The notes beneath the pieces are model-generated. The model was given only the letters and a program-made list of their open reading frames with translations, had not been told where the DNA came from and did no database searches. This document shows, piece by piece, positions 5,986 to 12,306 of a DNA stretch of 18,088 nucleotides. Location: positions 1-18,088 of the forward strand of contig JBOIEE010000036.1 in the NCBI GenBank assembly GCA_050740975.1, written 5' to 3'. Source of the DNA: JBOHHR01 sp050740975 (GTDB taxonomy: Bacteria > Pseudomonadota > Gammaproteobacteria > JBOHHR01). Position 1 is the first letter of the stretch, and every line of letters starts with the position of its first letter. The position numbers and the translations under genes were made by a program.

Positions 5986-8900
5986 CTATTCCCGCAGTGA
6001 TAGATGCAGAGACGCTGGTTGCTCCGATGGTCCCGCGTTTCCTGCACAGGCGAAGTGGGCTTTCACGCCATCCCAATTGCCGGCCTCCGCCATCGCGCGC
6101 AACTCACCCGCTGCAGCTTCAAGTTCACGGTTTCCCCGCACAGCCTCGGCGAGGCGAGCCGCTATGCCCTGTGCTCCCGTCGGATCGCCTTGTTCCACTT
6201 TTATCCTGAGTAAGCAGACAAGGGGATACCACTTCTGCCTCACTGTTCCGATTTCCGACAGGACTTCCCATGCACGGTTTGCGGCGAGTTCGGCCTCAGG
6301 AAGTCGGCCAACTTTGATTAGCAACTCCGCCAACACACCTTGGCTGATTGCTTCACCTTCGTCATCAAGGCAATTCTGCTTGAGATTGATGCTCTTGTTG
6401 TAGGCATCTTCTGCTTCTGGACACCGGTGTTGTTCCGCGAATAGGTCACCCAGCTTGTGCCAACTTCCGGCTAGGCCAAGAGGCAGTGCAATTTCCTCAA
6501 AAATGGCTAATGCTTTGCGGATGGCAGACTCCGAGCGCACGGGGTCGTTTAAATGGCGATACACGCCTCCCAATTCATTGAGGGCAAGGCCAGCCTCCAT
6601 TTGTTGCCCACTTTCGGTGTAGGCTCCAGCCAGAGATTCGTAGCCAGCGGCGGCTTCTTTCCATCGCTTATTTTTCCGTTCGCTGTCGAATCGCATGCGA
6701 ATAAATAATGATTGGTTTTCGAATGCCGCATCCTGCCAGTGTTTCCAAGGAGTGCCCTCACGCATCTTGCGGTCAAGGCGCAAGCTCAGCTTGCCTACTT
6801 TTCGGAGCAACATTTTTCCAGCATGCTCTGATTCCAAGGACGCAATCGCGTCATTCAGAACCTTCAAAGCGGTTTCCTTCTGGCCTTGTGCGGCATGCAT
6901 CATGGCCACATTTATCAGGGTCACTGCCGCAGCAACTTTCCGACCCGCTTTTCGCGAATACGCAAGGCTCCTGGTGTAGGCCTCTTGTGCTAACACCCAC
7001 TTACCACGTCGAGCGTGGACTTGGGCGATGCGATCCCAGGTGATCCCGAGTCCGATAATGTCGCACCGTCCAGCGGACTCTTTGAGTTGCCGACTTTTCC
7101 CGAACGCATCCAGCGCTTTGTCCCACCGCTGCTGTAATGTATTGATAGCACCGATTTGGTCGAAGGCAATACTCTCGCCTTCCATGTCGCCAAGCAAGTG
7201 ACTCAACTTGCAACTTTCCTGCAACGCGTCTATTGCCGGCTGGTAGTCGCCTTTGGCTACAAGAACTTTGGCGAGAAGTGTTTTGGTTACGGCCATACCC
7301 TTCCGATCGTCTTTCCGGATCTCCAAGGATTTATCGCAGAAATCAAGAGCTTCAGGTAAACGCCTCTGCCGACGAAACAGGTCGGCCAGCAGATGCGTGA
7401 CGATGGCTTGCTCGCGTGCCGAGTTATGACTGGTCCAATAATCGAGACTCATACGCAACTCGTCTTCGGCTGCTTGACAATCCATCTGTAAGGTCAGAAC
7501 GGTGCCGAGGTTCATTCTGCTCCGAGCAAGCCCTTCGGTATCGCCGATGCCTTCCCTAATTACAAGCGCATCCCTAAACTTGGCACAAGCCTTCACCAAT
7601 TCTCCCTGATCTTGAAACAATCTTCCCTGTATATCCAGAGAACGAGCTTTACTTCGCGGTTCTAATGACCGCATAATCTCTTCAAGCTTACCCTGCGCAC
7701 GTTTAACGCCAGCATGGTCACCTAAGCGAGTCAATACCACACCTAAATGCTCAAGGGCCGATGCCTGATGCGCTAGATTTCTTGTCGCATTCCGGTTGGC
7801 ATAGTAAAGGCATTGTCGGTATTGCGCCGCTGCATCTTCCCACCGTCCTTGAGCTTCGAGAACGATGCCCAAGTCAACGAGCGAGCGCTCCAAGGCTGCC
7901 CAGTAATGGGCCTCTGCCGCGGCTTTCACAGAAGCCCGGTTAAGCTGCTCGCGCTCGGACCAAAGCCCCCTTTGCTGTAAGAATGGGCCTAACGCACGCG
8001 ATATTCGCCAAACAGCCTGGAGGTCGCCGATGCTGGGAGCAGCATTTGCTGCAGCAAGCAGATCAGGCCAATCTTCTTCCCACGAAACCACCACTTCATC
8101 TTCTCTGCTATCTTCATCCGCGCTTGGTTGAATCAGCGAGAGGCAGTAATCCAAGTGGTGCCTGCTTAATTGCTCGTCTAGACCTTCCGCTTTGGCCTTT
8201 TGGCGTGCAAACGCTCGGGTGAAATTGAGCAACTTATAACGATGTGACTCGGTTCCTGGGCAGACATGAACGAGACTTTTTTTAACTAAGTGCATAAGCA
8301 GTTTGCGCGGTTGATCGACCTCGCAGACAGCATCAACGGCTTCTAAGGTGAACTGCCCTGCAAACACCCCAAGCCGCTTAAAAACTGCTGCTTCATTCGG
8401 TAAGAGGTGGTCGAGAGACCATTCAAAGCAACGCAACATGGACTGATGACGCCCCGAATCGTCAATACTGTACCCATCTCTTTCCATGAGAGAGCCAAGA
8501 GGTTTTTCGGCGAGTTCGTTACATATTTGCGACAGGCTCAAAACAGGTGCCCACGCAGCGACAATCTCAATCGCGAGTGGAATCCCCTCTGTGAGTTGGA
8601 GAAGTTGTCGGACGCTTGATGCGCTGTTCTTCTCTGGAATCCATTTGTCATCGACCATTTGCACGCGGGTTAAAAAAAGTTCGTAGCTTTCCAGATGTTC
8701 AAGATCAGCCAGCGACACGGGGCTATTATCCGGCACGGATAGGGGGGGAAGTCTGTAGACCGTCTCGCTATGACAACCGAGTTGATGCTGCGAGCTCGCA
8801 AGAATCTTGAGATTGCGGCAGCGGCCCAGGAGAGGGTTGACCACTTTGGCGATGCTGGTGCGTGCCGTCTCGCAGTTGTCCAAAACGAGCAGCACGGGTG

Positions 8901-9273
8901 TAGCGCTGAGTTGCCTCACTAGCGCCGGAAGTCGATCCTCTGCGTTAGCCGGAGCGAGCTTCAAGCGAGAAACCAATGTGTCGAGAACTTCCTCCTCTGC
9001 AGCGTTGGTCACATACTCAAAGCTGACGAATGCTATCGTCTCCTTGCATTCAGCATCTTCACTTTTCCGTTTGATGATTTCCTTAACCAAGCGCGTCTTA
9101 CCCATCCCGCCAGGGCCAACAAGCGTAACTAGACGCTTGTTTTTCAGTCGGTCCTCAATCTCGCATATCTGTTGTTTTCGCCCAATGAAGATATCTGAAT
9201 CACCGATATCGAGGAGCGGATCTTGGTCGGCTAGAAAAACTGACGATGATTCACGGGAACGGCTGGGCCTGAA
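5986..9273 (-). CDS. STAND/NB-ARC ATPase with TPR array (downstream part of a split metallophosphoesterase fusion)
   Basis: Open frame of 1,095 codons. Order: DSDIFIGRKQQICEIE (entry to the NTPase domain), Walker A GPGGMGKT, Walker B VLLVLDNCE, sensor region LKILASSQHQLG, GIPLAIEI (GxP motif), a winged-helix segment around SMLRCFEWSLDHLLPNEAAVF, then more than a dozen TPR-like helical pairs to the C-terminus (for example WEDAAAQYRQCLYYANRNA, RWDKALDAFGKSRQLKESAG and CPEAEDAYNKSINLKQ). This is the layout of STAND switch proteins, in which TPRs sense a ligand and ATP-driven oligomerisation activates an N-terminal effector. The sensor Arg usually seen in TSR is Gln here. The first ATG (9105) lies inside the P-loop, and no ATG, GTG or TTG occurs between there and the in-frame TGA at 9276-9274. 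Translation therefore must enter from the overlapping phosphoesterase frame. Confidence 0.88.
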   Translation of the reverse strand, partial: FRPSRSRESSSVFLADQDPLLDIGDSDIFIGRKQQICEIEDRLKNKRLVTLVGPGGMGKTRLVKEIIKRKSEDAECKETIAFVSFEYVTNAAEEEVLDTLVSRLKLAPANAEDRLPALVRQLSATPVLLVLDNCETARTSIAKVVNPLLGRCRNLKILASSQHQLGCHSETVYRLPPLSVPDNSPVSLADLEHLESYELFLTRVQMVDDKWIPEKNSASSVRQLLQLTEGIPLAIEIVAAWAPVLSLSQICNELAEKPLGSLMERDGYSIDDSGRHQSMLRCFEWSLDHLLPNEAAVFKRLGVFAGQFTLEAVDAVCEVDQPRKLLMHLVKKSLVHVCPGTESHRYKLLNFTRAFARQKAKAEGLDEQLSRHHLDYCLSLIQPSADEDSREDEVVVSWEEDWPDLLAAANAAPSIGDLQAVWRISRALGPFLQQRGLWSEREQLNRASVKAAAEAHYWAALERSLVDLGIVLEAQGRWEDAAAQYRQCLYYANRNATRNLAHQASALEHLGVVLTRLGDHAGVKRAQGKLEEIMRSLEPRSKARSLDIQGRLFQDQGELVKACAKFRDALVIREGIGDTEGLARSRMNLGTVLTLQMDCQAAEDELRMSLDYWTSHNSAREQAIVTHLLADLFRRQRRLPEALDFCDKSLEIRKDDRKGMAVTKTLLAKVLVAKGDYQPAIDALQESCKLSHLLGDMEGESIAFDQIGAINTLQQRWDKALDAFGKSRQLKESAGRCDIIGLGITWDRIAQVHARRGKWVLAQEAYTRSLAYSRKAGRKVAAAVTLINVAMMHAAQGQKETALKVLNDAIASLESEHAGKMLLRKVGKLSLRLDRKMREGTPWKHWQDAAFENQSLFIRMRFDSERKNKRWKEAAAGYESLAGAYTESGQQMEAGLALNELGGVYRHLNDPVRSESAIRKALAIFEEIALPLGLAGSWHKLGDLFAEQHRCPEAEDAYNKSINLKQNCLDDEGEAISQGVLAELLIKVGRLPEAELAANRAWEVLSEIGTVRQKWYPLVCLLRIKVEQGDPTGAQGIAARLAEAVRGNRELEAAAGELRAMAEAGNWDGVKAHFACAGNAGPSEQPASLHLSLRE

Positions 9274-10325
9274 TCAGGCCCGCGCCCTTTGATCTCTGCC
9301 TTGACGGAGGTTGGTCCGTGCTGCTTAATCTCAGCAAAGGGATCGAGGGACAGGGTGAGGGACCAGCAATCGTTATTGTCGGTGCGTTGATATACTGGAC
9401 ACGGAACCCAGCCTTGACCATTTTCATCGAAGCGCCGCAGCCACACTTCCACTTGGCTGCCCCGGATGCGCACGAAGTTGTAGCCACTCTCCTGTGGTGT
9501 TTTGCCGTAACAAGCCCCAGCCGCTACACGCAGCAAACCGCCCTGTGGCTGTTGTACCCAGGCGCTATGTTCGTGACCGTGCAGGAATACGTTGTAGTAC
9601 CTTTCCAGTATGCGGTTCAGTGATGGATCTTCATCCGATGTCAACCAATTGAAGGGGTGATGGGCTACGGCGATTTTGAATTGCGCCTTGTCCTTGTCAA
9701 GTTGGTTGGACAGCTTCATTAACTGCCACTTACCCAGCCGCAGCTTGCCCTTGTCGCCCGGTTTACCGGTGGCGCTCCAAGCGCTGTTGAGGCCAGCGAT
9801 ACCTACCTTTAAGCCATTGATGTCTAGGGTGTTGGCGTAGATAAGCCGTTCGGGATCTTGGTATAGATGCGAGTAGTATTTGGCGATAAAGTCACGGTAG
9901 GCGTACAGCCGTTGCGCATAGGCTTGCCATTCGCTTCCGCCTGTTTGCATAAGCGAGTTCACTTCTTCATCGTTGAGTCCCTGCAAATGCTTGGTTTGCG
10001 GTTCCAGCACTTTGTCCCGGTCGATGTCGTGATTACCAGGTACCAGGAATACCCGTTTTTTCTCCAGCCCCAGCAGTTCCCGAACCTCTTCGATAACCCC
10101 GTGGGTCTCCAGGAACTGGCTCGCGAGGGATTTATCTCCGTCGCCCAACTGACCCCAGGCCAAATCGCCGGTAACAAATAGCAAATCAGGCCTCAAATCT
10201 TGCTCTCGCAGTATCCTGCCGATGTCGTCCTTCAAACATGTGACAATCTGGGTTGCGTCCCAACCGTTTACCGGCTCGCAAAGGTGGAAGTCGGACAGGT
10301 GCAGCCAAGTTAAGGAGTCAGCCAT
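9231..10325 (-). CDS. Calcineurin-like metallophosphoesterase, N-terminal effector of the STAND protein
   Basis: 364 residues from ATG 10325. All five motifs of the calcineurin-like/CpdA phosphoesterase fold are present: HLSDFHL (Asp12, His14), VTGDLA (Asp54), PGNHD (Asn98, His99), VAHHP (His222) and HGHEH (His251, His253). A two-metal centre that hydrolyses phosphodiesters or phosphomonoesters is expected; the substrate could be a cyclic nucleotide, nucleotide or nucleic acid and is not known. The open frame extends 37 codons further up to a GTG at 10436, but that part lacks homology; neither start has a clear ribosome site. The frame ends at TAG 9233-9231 after a linker, overlapping the STAND frame by 43 bases in the -1 register. 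One added T in the T5 run (9239-9235) would create one 1,446-residue protein. Confidence 0.9.
   Translation of the reverse strand: MADSLTWLHLSDFHLCEPVNGWDATQIVTCLKDDIGRILREQDLRPDLLFVTGDLAWGQLGDGDKSLASQFLETHGVIEEVRELLGLEKKRVFLVPGNHDIDRDKVLEPQTKHLQGLNDEEVNSLMQTGGSEWQAYAQRLYAYRDFIAKYYSHLYQDPERLIYANTLDINGLKVGIAGLNSAWSATGKPGDKGKLRLGKWQLMKLSNQLDKDKAQFKIAVAHHPFNWLTSDEDPSLNRILERYYNVFLHGHEHSAWVQQPQGGLLRVAAGACYGKTPQESGYNFVRIRGSQVEVWLRRFDENGQGWVPCPVYQRTDNNDCWSLTLSLDPFAEIKQHGPTSVKAEIKGRGPDSGPAVPVNHRQFF
9235..9281 (-). promoter_or_regulatory. Candidate -1 frameshift site: T5 run before a stop, with an upstream hairpin
   Basis: In mRNA sense the phosphoesterase frame ends CAG TTT TTC TAG. Slipping back one base on the T run reads TTT CTA GCC and enters the STAND frame. 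Twenty-five bases 5' of the run is GGGCCTGATTCAGGCCC (9281-9265), a perfect 8-1-8 palindrome that can fold into a 7-bp hairpin. The site is not a canonical X XXY YYZ heptamer because the base before the T run is G, and the hairpin is 5' of it rather than 3'. A plain indel in the run is therefore as likely as programmed slippage. Confidence 0.4.
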
Positions 10326-10771
10326 GGTGGAGGAGTCTACTGAAAGGATTGAACGATTTACGTGGTCCCAAAAACTTTGGCGATCAATTTGGCCACTGTC
10401 TCCTGAAAATCGCCGTCGTTCCAATACCCGCCACACTACAAGATAGGAACTTGATGGGCTTATCCGACCATTTTGGCCAGACGATGCGCTGTCGGAGGCG
10501 CATTGTCAACGAATCCAGGGCTTGTGGAAGTGGAGAATGCATTTTACGGACTCATCGTTAGTGATCGAGTGACGGGCTGTCGAGTCTGAAACCTGTTCCT
10601 GACAGGCTTCAGCTTCCGCCAAGTCACTACTATGCCTTCGGCAGCCCTGGCCGTCCCCAGTCAACTCGAAGACGGGACTTCTCGTTCGCAGATGACTGAC
10701 AGCTTGTAGTTGCACGTTGCAGGTTATCCTACTGGAAACCCGCCCGGTGCCTAAGCCTACCAGGGGCATGA
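10326..10771. other. 446-base stretch without a recognisable gene
   Basis: Lies between the start of the phosphoesterase gene and the RAYT element. It should contain the promoter of the phosphoesterase-STAND gene, but no convincing -35/-10 pair stands out. A minus-strand frame of 94 codons (10790-10506) and short plus-strand frames are open, but none has homology I recognise or a ribosome site. Confidence 0.5.
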
Positions 10772-10805
10772 CGAACTCGCTCGTATTCACGTAAGAGCGA
10801 GTTCG
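10772..10805. repeat. 11-bp inverted repeat at the left end of the RAYT element
   Basis: CGAACTCGCTC (10772-10782) and GAGCGAGTTCG (10795-10805) are perfect reverse complements around a 12-base loop. The right arm overlaps the first base run of the tandem repeat that borders the transposase. It may be the folded REP-like end recognised by the transposase, or a terminator-like stem, although no T run follows. Confidence 0.6.
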
Positions 10806-10832
10806 GGGTCAGAGTAGTTCGGGGTCAGAGTA
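10801..10832 (+). repeat. Two tandem 16-base copies, left flank of the RAYT gene
   Basis: GTTCGGGGTCAGAGTA occurs at 10801-10816 and again, identical and immediately adjacent, at 10817-10832. The second copy is followed by AAAA. The reverse complement occurs at 11609-11624. Confidence 0.95.
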
Positions 10833-10899
10833 AAAACTGCTTGAAATGTGGTAGTCTAAGCGCCGTTCAGTTTTACAGAATGAGCAAAGGGACTTGCAC

Positions 10900-11598
10900 A
10901 TGGCCCGTCTACCACGGCTTTCTTTACCTTCGATCCCCCAGCACGTCATCCAGCGGGGCAACAATCGCCAAGCCTGCTTCTACGCGGACGAGGATCACCG
11001 GTTCTACCTGGAATGCCTCGGCGAAGCCGCCCGAAAATACCGAGTCTCAGTACACGCCTACGTGCTGATGACCAATCATGTCCATCTATTGATGACGCCT
11101 ACCTCGGCGGCAGGAGCGAGTGAAGTCATGCAGACGCTCGGCCGCCGCTATGTCCGGTACGCCAACCACAGGTACCGCCGAAGCGGCACGCTGTGGGAGG
11201 GTCGGTATCACGCAAGCTTGGTAGAGGGTGACCGCTATCTCCTCACCTGTTACCGGTATATCGAACTCAACCCCGTTCGGGCCAGTATGACGGATGATCC
11301 AGCCGCTTCCCGTTGGAGCCGCCACCCTTGCAACGCACTAGGGCAGCGGGACCCGCTGATTGAGCCACACGAAGATTATCTCAGGCTTGGGATGGAACCC
11401 GCTGAGCGGCAAGCTGTTTACCGGGAATTGTTTCGGGCGCACATCGATCCGGAGCTGCTTAAGGCTGTCCGGCAAGCCACCCAAACAAACCCAGTGTTTG
11501 GCATTGAGTGTTTCCAGAAACAGATCGATGCCGCTCTTGCAGTACGCATAGAGAAACAAAAACCGGGACCGCGGAGGACAGAAAATAGCCTGGGATAA
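10900..11598 (+). CDS. REP-associated tyrosine transposase (Y1_Tnp, HUH superfamily)
   Basis: A 232-residue single-strand DNA transposase of the IS200-like/RAYT type. It has the HUH motif TNHVHLLMTP (His60, His62) and the C-terminal catalytic tyrosine region RYIELNPVRAS (Tyr120). The N-terminal QHVIQRGNNRQACF is diagnostic of RAYT proteins, and WEGRYHASLV is also typical. RAYTs nick and join REP hairpins as single strands and are generally single-copy and domesticated-looking. The start is ATG 10900 with AAGGGA at 10887-10892; the frame is open two codons earlier at a TTG. A C-terminal extension after about residue 150 is usual in the larger members. The frame is intact, so the element may still be active. 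Confidence 0.95.
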   Translation: MARLPRLSLPSIPQHVIQRGNNRQACFYADEDHRFYLECLGEAARKYRVSVHAYVLMTNHVHLLMTPTSAAGASEVMQTLGRRYVRYANHRYRRSGTLWEGRYHASLVEGDRYLLTCYRYIELNPVRASMTDDPAASRWSRHPCNALGQRDPLIEPHEDYLRLGMEPAERQAVYRELFRAHIDPELLKAVRQATQTNPVFGIECFQKQIDAALAVRIEKQKPGPRRTENSLG

Positions 11599-11608
11599 GC
11601 ACAATTCT

Positions 11609-11649
11609 TACTCTGACCCCGAACTGCAGACCCCGAACTGGACCCCGAG
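11609..11649 (+). repeat. Right-flank repeats of the RAYT element (inverted relative to left)
   Basis: TACTCTGACCCCGAAC (11609-11624) is the exact reverse complement of the left 16-base unit. The core GACCCCGAACTG then recurs at 11629-11640, and GACCCCGAG at 11641-11649. Three copies decay in length away from the gene, suggesting stepwise duplication of the end sequence. Confidence 0.9.
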
Positions 11650-11703
11650 CCACTAAGGAATCCGGCTTCACAAACCGGAGCTATTGACGCTGAATGCACA
11701 TCG

Positions 11704-11850
11704 GAGGAGGCCGCCGAGGCATTCCGGCGGCTGCGGCACGAGACCTGACGGCTGAGCGACTGGCCGTGATCGGGCTGCGGAACGACGGCGCGATCAACGA
11801 TGAGGTGCTCCATCGTCTTGAGCACGGCGAGCGTCTGACCGATACTATCG
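11704..11850 (+). pseudogene. Remnant of a sodium/proton antiporter (NhaP/CPA1-type) C-terminal tail
   Basis: One frame gives EEAAEAFRRLRHET before TGA at 11746. The frame beginning at 11742 then gives DLTAERLAVIGLRNDGAIND and EVLHRLEHGERLTD. CPA1 antiporters end in a cytoplasmic helix with the pattern ERxAxLxLRDEGxIxDEVLRRLExELDL, which fits well. No transmembrane part remains, and the homology is split over two frames, so it is a dead fragment. It sits between the RAYT right end and hsp20. Confidence 0.6.
11817..11845 (+). promoter_or_regulatory. Possible heat-shock (sigma32-like) promoter for hsp20-lon
   Basis: CTTGAG (11817-11822) resembles the sigma32 -35 element CTTGAA. Fourteen bases further, GACCGATAC partly resembles the -10 element CCCCATnT. 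It is about 30 bases before the hsp20 ATG, the right place for a promoter. The match to the -10 is poor, so this is a tentative call based mainly on position and on the heat-shock nature of the genes. Confidence 0.22.
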
Positions 11851-11874
11851 ACTTGCTGCATCGGGTGGCGACCA

Positions 11875-12279
11875 ATGAAAGAGAGAGATCTGGCCGGCTG
11901 GATGTGGGCTGACGCCTGCGAATTGATTGCGCAGGCGGAGCGCCTGCATCGCCAATTCTTTCGCGTGGGCGCACCACGTGAACGGCTCCCCACCTGGGAA
12001 CCGCCTGTCGACGTTTTCGAGACCGAAGGCGAGGTGCTGCTTTGCGTGGCCCTGCCCGGTGTAGCGGCCGATCACATCGAGGTGCTGCTCGAGGAAGACG
12101 TCATTACGATCGCCGGCGTACGGGTGATGCCGCGGGAGTGCCGGACGGCGCTTATCCATCGTCTGGAGATCCCCAATGGGCGCTTTGAACGCCGCATCCG
12201 CCTGCCCGCGCCCTCCATGATTTTAGCGCACAGCCGGTTCGATAACGGCTGTCTCGCGCTCACCCTGCGCAAGCGTTAA
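11875..12279 (+). CDS. Hsp20/alpha-crystallin family small heat-shock protein
   Basis: A 134-residue holdase chaperone that binds unfolding proteins without ATP. An N-terminal helix-rich arm (WMWADACELIAQAERLHRQF) precedes the alpha-crystallin domain, which starts at WEPPVDVFETEGEVLLCVAL and PGVAADHIEVLLEEDVITIA and ends at GCLALTLRKR. The usual I-x-I tail after the domain is missing, as in short members. The start is ATG 11875, which matches the family N-terminus (MKERDL). The ribosome site is weak, so translation may depend on the upstream frame. It lies 27 bases before lon and is probably in one operon with it, coupling holding and degradation of damaged proteins. Confidence 0.92.
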   Translation: MKERDLAGWMWADACELIAQAERLHRQFFRVGAPRERLPTWEPPVDVFETEGEVLLCVALPGVAADHIEVLLEEDVITIAGVRVMPRECRTALIHRLEIPNGRFERRIRLPAPSMILAHSRFDNGCLALTLRKR

Positions 12280-12306
12280 CGGAGAGCCGCGACGGAGGTA
12301 GAGCAT

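Larger units (their letters stand above)
10801..11649 (+). mobile_element. REP-associated tyrosine transposase (RAYT) element
   Basis: A single Y1/HUH transposase gene bracketed by copies of GTTCGGGGTCAGAGTA. Two direct copies lie on the left and one inverted copy plus two shortened copies on the right, so the flanks are inverted relative to each other. I recognise GGGGTCAGAG motifs as common next to this transposase group in proteobacteria. No target-site duplication is expected for HUH elements. It sits between the STAND gene and a decayed antiporter gene, so it may have inserted in or near a degraded region. Outer limits are approximate. Confidence 0.75.

Noticed and set aside
5986..9105. 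ATG at 9105 as the true start of the STAND protein
   Set aside because: This Met is inside the Walker A motif GPGGMGKT; starting there would remove half of the P-loop and the upstream FIGR entry motif.
10506..10790. Minus-strand 94-codon ORF upstream of the phosphoesterase gene
   Set aside because: No recognisable homology, no ribosome site and irregular composition; left as non-coding.
10801..10832. CRISPR-like repeat
   Set aside because: There are only two adjacent 16-base units with no spacers, and the inverted copy lies across a RAYT gene; this is a transposase flank.
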